From Hydrogenophaga sp. (GTDB lineage: Bacteria > Pseudomonadota > Gammaproteobacteria > Burkholderiales > Burkholderiaceae_C), in contig JALOSN010000156.1 in the NCBI GenBank assembly GCA_025458415.1, forward strand, positions 1 to 6,656: a stretch of 6,656 nucleotides of DNA, in the 5' to 3' direction. The translations under genes were made by a program, and so were the position numbers. Of this stretch, positions 1 through 4,428 are shown in pieces. The notes below the pieces were generated by a model that saw only the letters and a list, made by a program, of their open reading frames with translations, had not been told where the DNA came from and made no database searches. Every line of letters starts with the position of its first letter. Within the stretch, counting starts at the first letter, position 1.

Positions 1-630
1 GGCGCCGCCGCGCTCGCACAGCAGCAGGGCTTCGGCCACGGCGCCGATGGTCACACCGACAATCATCTGGTTGGCCAGCTTGGCCAGCTGACCCGCGCCA
101 CTGGGACCGACGTGGGTCGCTCGACCCAACAACTGGAGCACGGGCAAGGCCTGCTCGAAGGGGGCCTGCCGGCCGCCCACCATGATGGCCAGGGTGCCGG
201 CCTCGGCGCCCACGGTGCCGCCGGAGACCGGTGCGTCCAGGTGGTGGATGCCGCGCGTGGCCAGCCGGGCGGCATGGTCTCGGGCCTCGCGTGGCTGTAT
301 CGAGGACATGTCGATGACGATCGAGCCGGGCCGCATGGCCTCGGCCACGCCCTGCCGGAACAGCACATCGTCAACCGCCGCGCCGTCGGTCAGCAAGGTG
401 ATCACGATGTCCGCCTGCGCCACGGCCACGGCTGGCGTGTCCGCCACCGTGGCGCCGGCCGGCAGGAGGCGTTCCGATTTGCCGCGGGACCGGTTCCAGG
501 CGGTCAGGCGCATGCCGGCTTCCAGCAGGCGCCGCGCCATGGGCAGACCCATCATGCCAATACCGAGCACGGCCAGTTGTGGCGAAGCAGCCGATGTCTG
601 GCGGGTTGGTTTGAGGGTGGCGGTGTTCAC
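1..630 (-). CDS. NAD(P)-dependent beta-hydroxyacid dehydrogenase, 3' end outside window
   Basis: The minus strand encodes 210 residues that run off the left edge; full members are about 290-300 residues, so the last third is missing. Seen: a Rossmann dinucleotide-binding motif GIGMMG at residues 23-28; the substrate-binding signature DAPVSGG at 132-138; and the catalytic helix motif GAGQLAKLANQM, with Lys184 as the expected catalytic lysine and Asn187 as its partner. These define the family of 3-hydroxyisobutyrate dehydrogenase, 2-hydroxy-3-oxopropionate reductase (GarR) and related cytosolic enzymes, which oxidise a beta-hydroxyacid or reduce the semialdehyde with NAD(P). The exact substrate cannot be told. 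GTG at 628-630 is the chosen start: no other start lies close before the Rossmann strand, and no good Shine-Dalgarno is visible, so the first ~18 residues are uncertain. The gene lies downstream of the GntR gene on the same strand, but a terminator sits between them. Confidence 0.9.
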   Translation of the reverse strand, partial: MNTATLKPTRQTSAASPQLAVLGIGMMGLPMARRLLEAGMRLTAWNRSRGKSERLLPAGATVADTPAVAVAQADIVITLLTDGAAVDDVLFRQGVAEAMRPGSIVIDMSSIQPREARDHAARLATRGIHHLDAPVSGGTVGAEAGTLAIMVGGRQAPFEQALPVLQLLGRATHVGPSGAGQLAKLANQMIVGVTIGAVAEALLLCERGGA

Positions 631-690
631 GGTGGGGGCTGTTCTGGTGTCTGTGCTCGGCGCTGGCCGGTTCTGCGGTCGGCAGCAGGG

Positions 691-726
691 AAAAAAAGGC
701 GGCTCCCGGGGAGACCGGGAACCGCC
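691..726 (-). terminator. Intrinsic terminator after the GntR gene
   Basis: Read on the minus strand, a 12-base-pair stem with one mismatch (arms 715-726 and 698-709, 5-base loop 710-714) is followed by seven T (complement of A at 691-697). It begins 15 bases after the GntR stop codon. This is a textbook Rho-independent terminator. It implies that the dehydrogenase downstream is not simply read through from the GntR gene and needs its own promoter in the 60 bases before its start, where I could not identify one. The other strand has only a weak T-run after the stem, so activity in the plus direction is doubtful. Confidence 0.88.
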
Positions 727-740
727 TTCAAGTGGGCCGG

Positions 741-1481
741 CTAGCGCTGCTGCCGGGAACCACGGAGTTGACCGGGTGCCGATGGCGGAATCGATGGGAT
801 GGCGTTGTCCTGGATGATCTGGCCCTGCAGGTGTTCACTGGCCTGACCGCTGTGGTGTTGCATGAGTGATTCGGCACGCGCCGCGTCGCCGCTGGCCACC
901 GCGTCGGCGATGGCCTGGTGTTCGTCCCAGACGGTCTCGCGCAGGTGCGAGGTCTGCAAGGCCTCGCCCATCGCACGGCGGATGTGGTGCCAGTGCAGCA
1001 GGGCGCTCTGTTCGATGAGGGGGTTGCCGGCAGCGCGGTACAAGGCCTGGTGGAAGGCCAGGTCGGCTTCGATCATGGCCTTGACATCGCCGGCGCTGAC
1101 CGCATCACGGCCGCGGCGGATCAGCTCGGGGTCGAGCCGGGTGGCCTGGGCCGCTGCCAGCCGCACCGCCAGCGCGTCCAGCGCACCGCGCACCTGGTAG
1201 ACCTGGGCGATCCACCCGCGCTCGATCGGGGCCACCTGCAGGCCCCGGCTCTTGCCCGGGCCACCGCAGACGGCCGGAGCGTCCGCCACGAAACCGTCCT
1301 TCTTGAGCAGACGCAGGGCCTGCATCACGGGCTGGCGGGACACCGACAGCCGCTCGGCCAGCTCTTCCTGCGTCAGGCGCTGGCCGGGCGCCAGCTGCCC
1401 GGTGCTGATGGCGTCCAGCAGCACGCGATAGACCTGGTCGACCAGGTCGGGAGTATTGGTGATTGCAAGCAGCTGCGCCAT
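741..1481 (-). CDS. GntR-family transcriptional regulator, FCD subfamily
   Basis: A 246-residue cytosolic DNA-binding repressor or activator. Residues ~12-85 form the GntR winged helix-turn-helix: LVDQVYRVLLDAISTGQL, then PGQRLTQEELAERLSVSRQP, with the recognition helix around 46-60. Residues ~90-222 are an all-helical FCD ligand-binding domain; the usual metal-binding residues appear to be Asp140, His144, His188 and His210. In the family, the domain binds a small organic acid that changes DNA binding. The start at ATG 1479-1481 was chosen because the helix-turn-helix begins just after it; the frame stays open upstream to 1691, but that part looks non-coding and crosses the divergent gene's start. 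The gene is divergent from the hydrolase-transporter pair, and a palindromic site lies directly before its start, so autoregulation plus control of the neighbours is likely (inference). The ligand is unknown. A terminator follows the stop codon. Confidence 0.93.
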   Translation of the reverse strand: MAQLLAITNTPDLVDQVYRVLLDAISTGQLAPGQRLTQEELAERLSVSRQPVMQALRLLKKDGFVADAPAVCGGPGKSRGLQVAPIERGWIAQVYQVRGALDALAVRLAAAQATRLDPELIRRGRDAVSAGDVKAMIEADLAFHQALYRAAGNPLIEQSALLHWHHIRRAMGEALQTSHLRETVWDEHQAIADAVASGDAARAESLMQHHSGQASEHLQGQIIQDNAIPSIPPSAPGQLRGSRQQR

Positions 1482-1482
1482 G

Positions 1483-1507
1483 ATTCTGAACTCGGTATAC
1501 AGAATAC
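1483..1507. promoter_or_regulatory. Candidate GntR operator (overlapping inverted repeats)
   Basis: Immediately before the GntR start are two overlapping symmetric elements. One is ATTCTG (1483-1488) paired with CAGAAT (1500-1505) across 11 bases. The other is GTATACAGAATAC (1495-1507), whose outer arms GTAT and ATAC are perfectly symmetric; it contains the palindrome GTATAC. AT-rich short palindromes of this type, including GTATAC-centred ones, are known for FCD-type GntR regulators. The position, between two divergent genes and inside the likely promoter of the regulator, fits autoregulation. Which symmetry the protein uses cannot be decided from one site. Confidence 0.5.
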
Positions 1508-1576
1508 ATGATTTCGCTTCGCAGGACCACCCGCGGACATGCGATCGGGCCACCGGGAGCGTGACACAATGTTTCA

Positions 1577-2424
1577 ATGACCATCGAACACAAGCCCTTC
1601 GATCCGGCCTGGCTGGACAGCCAGTACAACAACCGTGCCCTGGTGCCCGGGCACGCGGCGCACTTCGAGCGCTGGGCCGCGGATTCGGCAAAGGCGCGAC
1701 GCGAACTGTCCTGCCTGCTGGACCTGGCCTATGGCGTGGAAGCCGGCGAGACGCTGGACGTGTTCCCGGCCCAGGGCATGCGGCAGAAAGGACTCGCCCC
1801 GGTGCTGGTGTTCATCCACGGGGGTTACTGGCGCAGCCTGGACAAGGCGGACCACAGCTTCGTGGCGGCCGCGTTCGCCCGCAAGGGCGTCTGTGTGGTG
1901 GTGCCCAACTATGCCCTGTGCCCCGCCGTCACCGTGCCCGACATCTGCCTGCAGATGGTCCGGGCGATGGCCTGGGTGCACCGACACATCGCGGTGCACG
2001 GGGGCGATCCCGGGCGGATCACGGTGGCCGGTCATTCGGCCGGCGGACACCTGGCCGCGATGCTGCTGTCGGCCCAGTGGGAGATGGTGGGGGCGGACCT
2101 GCCCGTTTCGGTGGTGCGCAATGCGCTGTCGATTCACTGAAGCTCACCCCGGCTCAGGCGAGGATGGCCAGTCCGGCGGGGTTTGCCGCACCGGTCCTGA
2201 CCGACGAAGGCGGCAGCGCGCGCGGCGCCTTGGCCTGTGTCGCCGGGGGAGATGAAAGCAGCGAGTTCCTGCGCCAGAACGCCCTGTTGCGTCAGGCCTG
2301 GGGTCGGCGCGTGGTCCCCGTCTGCGAGGCTTTGCCCGGTCTGAACCACTTCAGCGTGCTGGAGGCCCTGGTGGACCCGCGCCACCGTCTGCACCGGCTG
2401 GCCATGGGCTTGCTGCGCACCTGA
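1577..2424 (+). pseudogene. Alpha/beta hydrolase (kynurenine-formamidase-like), broken by deletion and frameshift
   Basis: The first frame (1577-2140, 187 codons) carries the N-terminal part of an alpha/beta hydrolase. It has the family segment YNNRALVP near residue 18, the oxyanion motif HGGYW at 81-85 and the nucleophile elbow GHSAGG with Ser154. It stops at TGA 2138-2140. The next frame, from about 2131 to the stop at 2422-2424, continues the same family with LKLTPAQARMASPA, then AGGDES (catalytic Asp codon 2251-2253) and GLNHFSVLEAL (catalytic His codon 2347-2349). Between NALSI and LKLTP, relatives as I remember them have some 16-18 further residues, so the junction looks like a short deletion that also changed the frame. 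The catalytic triad is thus divided between two frames and the enzyme is probably inactive. Intact relatives are soluble esterases/amidases, often annotated as alpha/beta hydrolase or arylformamidase-like; substrate unknown. A CACAAT element lies 6 bases before the ATG, and no Shine-Dalgarno is apparent. Confidence 0.85.
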
Positions 2425-2425
2425 T

Positions 2426-2445
2426 CACCGCACCATGAGGCGGTG
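2426..2445 (+). other. Hairpin between hydrolase and transporter genes
   Basis: CACCGC (2426-2431) can pair with GCGGTG (2440-2445) across an 8-base loop. It starts one base after the hydrolase stop. There is no T-run after it, so it is not an intrinsic terminator; it could stabilise the upstream message end or simply be chance in GC-rich DNA. Confidence 0.4.
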
Positions 2446-2460
2446 CCCGGGGAACGGGGG

Positions 2461-3204
2461 ATGAGCGGCGCCGAGCTGGCCTGGGCGCTGCCTTCGGTGG
2501 TGCTGGGCTACCTGGTGCTGGGCATCACCGGGTTCGGTTCGGCGCTGGTGATCGTCCCGCTGCTGGCCTGGCGCTGGCCACTGACCGAGGTGGTGCCGCT
2601 GGTGCTGCTGATCGACGTGGTGGCCTCCGCCCTGATGGGGCGGCTGAACTGGCAGCAGGTCCGGTGGGATGTGCTCAAGGCCTTGTTGCCGGGCATGCTC
2701 GTCGGGGCCGTCGCCGGCCTGGCGATCTGGCGCCTGAACCCCGGCAGCTGGCCACTGGTGGTCCTGGGCCTGTACGTGGTCTGGGTCGGGCAGCGGACCT
2801 GGCGCGGTGCGACCGTGGCCGGGCCGGCTGCGGCCTGGATGGGGCACCTTCACGGACTGGGTGTCGGCCTGGTGCAGGTCATGTTCGGCACCGCCGGCCC
2901 CCTGGTGCTGGCCTGGATGTCCCGCGCCCGTGTTTCAGTCCCGGCCATGCGCGCCAGCACGCCGGCGCTGATGACCGTGGTCGCCCTGGCGGTGCTGGGG
3001 ATGATGGCTGTCGAAGGGCGGCTTTCCTCGCAAGCCCTGTGGTTGCGCCTGGCCTGGCTGTTGCCGGCCGGTGTGCTGTCGGTGGTGATCGGTCACCGCC
3101 TGTCGTCGCGCCTGCCGGTGGCCGTCCTGCGCCGCGCGATGGCCGGCCTGCTGGTAGTCAGCGGGCTGCTGTTGCTGATCAATGCTGTCCGCCAGCTGAC
3201 CTGA
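2461..3204 (+). CDS. TauE/SafE (TSUP) family membrane transporter
   Basis: A 247-residue, strongly hydrophobic inner-membrane protein with about eight membrane segments (approximately residues 6-36, 43-61, 74-92, 98-110, 129-151, 167-184, 195-211, 224-243). The first segment contains the family signature GFGSALVIVPLL at 24-35. A second, weaker copy in the other half (MFGTAGPLVLAW, 141-152) fits the known inverted two-repeat build of TSUP proteins. Members move sulfite, sulfoacetate, taurine-derived anions or other small organic anions; the substrate here is unknown. ATG 2461 was chosen because it begins right before the first membrane segment and has a GGGG run about 9 bases upstream; GTG 2443 in the same frame would add six residues. 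It follows the broken hydrolase by 36 bases on the same strand, so one transcript is likely. It ends 6 bases from the convergent guaC stop. Confidence 0.9.
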   Translation: MSGAELAWALPSVVLGYLVLGITGFGSALVIVPLLAWRWPLTEVVPLVLLIDVVASALMGRLNWQQVRWDVLKALLPGMLVGAVAGLAIWRLNPGSWPLVVLGLYVVWVGQRTWRGATVAGPAAAWMGHLHGLGVGLVQVMFGTAGPLVLAWMSRARVSVPAMRASTPALMTVVALAVLGMMAVEGRLSSQALWLRLAWLLPAGVLSVVIGHRLSSRLPVAVLRRAMAGLLVVSGLLLLINAVRQLT

Positions 3205-3210
3205 TGCGCC

Positions 3211-4188
3211 TCACATGAAGAGGTGCTCGCCGGCGTTCTCGCCACCCAGGATCACGTAGTTGACCTTCTTCAGGTCCGCCAGCTGGGTGCCACCGGCGTA
3301 GCTGATCGAGCTCTGCACATCCTCCTGCATCTCGCGCAGGGTGTCGGCCAGGTGACCCTTGATGGGCTCCAGGATGCGCTTGCCCTCGACGTGCTTGTAT
3401 TCGCCCTTGTTGAAATCGCTGGCCGAACCGTAGTATTCCTTGTAGCGCTTTCCATCCACTTCCACGGTCTGTCCCGGCGACTCTTCGTGTCCCGCGAACA
3501 GCGATCCGATCATGACCATGGAGGCGCCGAATCGCACGCTCTTGGCGATGTCGCCGTGGTGGCGTATGCCACCGTCGGCGATGATGGGCTTGGTGGCCAC
3601 GCGGGCGCACCACTTGAGCGCCGACAGCTGCCAGCCACCGGTGCCGAAACCGGTCTTGAGCTTGGTGATGCAGACCTTGCCCGGGCCGACGCCGACCTTG
3701 GTCGCATCGGCGCCCCAGTTCTCCAGGTCGATCACCGCTTCAGGCGTGGCCACGTTGCCGGCGATCACGAAGGCCTGTGGCAGCCTGCGCTTGATGTGCT
3801 CGATCATCTTGCGCACGCTCTCGGCGTGGCCATGGGCAATGTCGATCGTGATGTAGTCGGCGCCGACGCCATCGGCGGCCAGGCGGTCGATGACCGCGTA
3901 GTCGGCCTCCTTGACACCGGAACTGATGGAGACGAACAGACCCTTCTCGCGCATGCGCCGCGCGTAGGCCACGTTGTCCAGGTCGAAGCGGTGCATGACA
4001 TAGAAGTAGCCGTTGCTGGCCAGGTATTCGCTGATCGGCTCGTCCAGCACCGTCTTCATGTTGGCCGGCACGACCGGCAGCCTGAAACGGCGGCCGCCGA
4101 ACTGCACCGAGGCGTCGCACTCGCTGCGGCTTTCCACGCGGCACTTGCGCGGCAGCAGAAGGATGTTGTCGTAGTCGAAGATTTCCAT
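3211..4188 (-). CDS. guaC: GMP reductase (short form)
   Basis: A 325-residue cytosolic TIM-barrel enzyme of the IMPDH/GMPR family. It converts GMP to IMP and ammonia with NADPH, returning guanine nucleotides to the adenine branch of purine metabolism. Seen: N-terminal FDYDNILLLP (residues 4-13); PVVPANMKTV at 39-48; DIAHGH at 116-121; the active-site loop GVGPGKVCITK, with the expected catalytic Cys173; FGTGGWQLSAL just after it; and PIIADGGIRHHGDIAKS at 201-217. No CBS domains are present, which excludes a full IMP dehydrogenase. The length matches the short, Bacillus-type GMP reductase (about 326 residues) rather than the ~347-residue E. coli form. The start is supported by a GAAAGG ribosome site at 4194-4199, five bases before the ATG. 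It is transcribed away from uvrD. A promoter candidate and a terminator-like hairpin lie upstream. Confidence 0.96.
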   Translation of the reverse strand: MEIFDYDNILLLPRKCRVESRSECDASVQFGGRRFRLPVVPANMKTVLDEPISEYLASNGYFYVMHRFDLDNVAYARRMREKGLFVSISSGVKEADYAVIDRLAADGVGADYITIDIAHGHAESVRKMIEHIKRRLPQAFVIAGNVATPEAVIDLENWGADATKVGVGPGKVCITKLKTGFGTGGWQLSALKWCARVATKPIIADGGIRHHGDIAKSVRFGASMVMIGSLFAGHEESPGQTVEVDGKRYKEYYGSASDFNKGEYKHVEGKRILEPIKGHLADTLREMQEDVQSSISYAGGTQLADLKKVNYVILGGENAGEHLFM

Positions 4189-4202
4189 GTGGGCCTTTCA
4201 GT

Positions 4203-4219
4203 CACCCCGTGGCGGGGTG
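4203..4219 (-). other. Perfect 7-bp hairpin just upstream of the guaC ribosome site
   Basis: CACCCCG (4203-4209) and CGGGGTG (4213-4219) form a perfect stem with a 3-base loop. It ends three bases before the GAAAGG ribosome site of guaC. It does not itself cover the ribosome site. It might influence translation or protect the message; function is inference only. Confidence 0.5.
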
Positions 4220-4270
4220 GGTTGGTGAAAAGGCGCTTGGAACTGGCCGGTGCCTTGTTTCCGGAGCCGG

Positions 4271-4305
4271 AAAAAAGAAACCGGGCGCAATTGCTTGGGC
4301 CCGGT
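4271..4305 (-). terminator. Intrinsic terminator in the presumed guaC leader (possible attenuator)
   Basis: On the minus strand, ACCGGGC (4305-4299) pairs perfectly with GCCCGGT (4286-4280) across a 12-base loop, followed by TTCTTTTTT (4279-4271). This has both parts of a Rho-independent terminator. A second small hairpin (TTTCCG 4273-4268 with CGGAAA 4263-4258, 4-base loop) reuses the last T bases, so the two structures could compete. The terminator lies 82 bases upstream of the guaC ATG, and the only gene it could precede on this strand is guaC. It is therefore either a leader attenuator or a stop for transcripts running antisense out of the uvrD region. Confidence 0.72.
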
Positions 4306-4310
4306 GCTTG

Positions 4311-4340
4311 ATTCTAGGCGGGAACGGCCACCATTGCCAA
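4311..4340 (-). promoter_or_regulatory. Candidate sigma-70 promoter for guaC
   Basis: On the minus strand, a -35 element TTGGCA (4340-4335) and a -10 element TAGAAT (4316-4311) are separated by 18 bases. Both match the housekeeping consensus well. Transcription would start near 4303-4308, which places the terminator hairpin (4271-4305) at the very beginning of the message and leaves a leader of about 115 bases before the guaC start. I found no better promoter between the hairpin and the gene. Confidence 0.5.
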
Positions 4341-4390
4341 GCTGCCTCTTTCCTTATCGGCGGTATACAGGGCGCGGTATGACCGACCGT

Positions 4391-4407
4391 CCGTCGGGGT
4401 GCGACGG
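4391..4407 (+). other. Hairpin upstream of uvrD
   Basis: CCGTCG (4391-4396) pairs with CGACGG (4402-4407) across a 5-base loop. It sits where a uvrD -35 element would be expected and has no T-run after it. It could be a protein-binding palindrome or chance in GC-rich DNA; no LexA-type box is present. Confidence 0.35.
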
Positions 4408-4416
4408 GGGCCTTTC

Positions 4417-4422
4417 TACAAT
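4417..4422 (+). promoter_or_regulatory. Candidate -10 element for uvrD (leaderless or near-leaderless start)
   Basis: TACAAT at 4417-4422 matches the -10 consensus at five of six positions and ends six bases before the uvrD ATG at 4429. If it is used, the message would begin at or next to the start codon. In agreement, no Shine-Dalgarno sequence lies before this ATG. No convincing -35 is seen 17 bases upstream, so an activator or an upstream promoter remains possible. Confidence 0.4.
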
Positions 4423-4428
4423 CCCCGG

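Noticed and set aside
112..817. Two ~210-codon plus-strand frames at the left end
   Set aside because: They are antisense to the dehydrogenase, whose Rossmann motif, DAPVSGG and catalytic lysine motif are clear on the minus strand. Their own translations have no family features.
1482..1691. Upstream extension of the GntR frame by 70 codons
   Set aside because: The extra residues look like non-coding Arg/Cys/Pro-rich translation, cross the divergent hydrolase start, and place the operator-like repeats inside the gene. ATG 1481 leads straight into the DNA-binding domain.
2131..2140. Programmed frameshift joining the two hydrolase halves
   Set aside because: No slippery heptamer or downstream pseudoknot is evident, and a frameshift alone would not supply the missing ~16-18 residues.
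3223..4311. 362-codon plus-strand frame
   Set aside because: Antisense to guaC. The minus strand carries every GMP reductase motif; the plus-strand product is a composition artefact.
4355..4370. LexA (SOS) box upstream of uvrD, suggested by TATACAG
   Set aside because: Only one half-site fits; the opposite half is TATC instead of CTGT. The same half-site before the GntR gene also lacks its partner.
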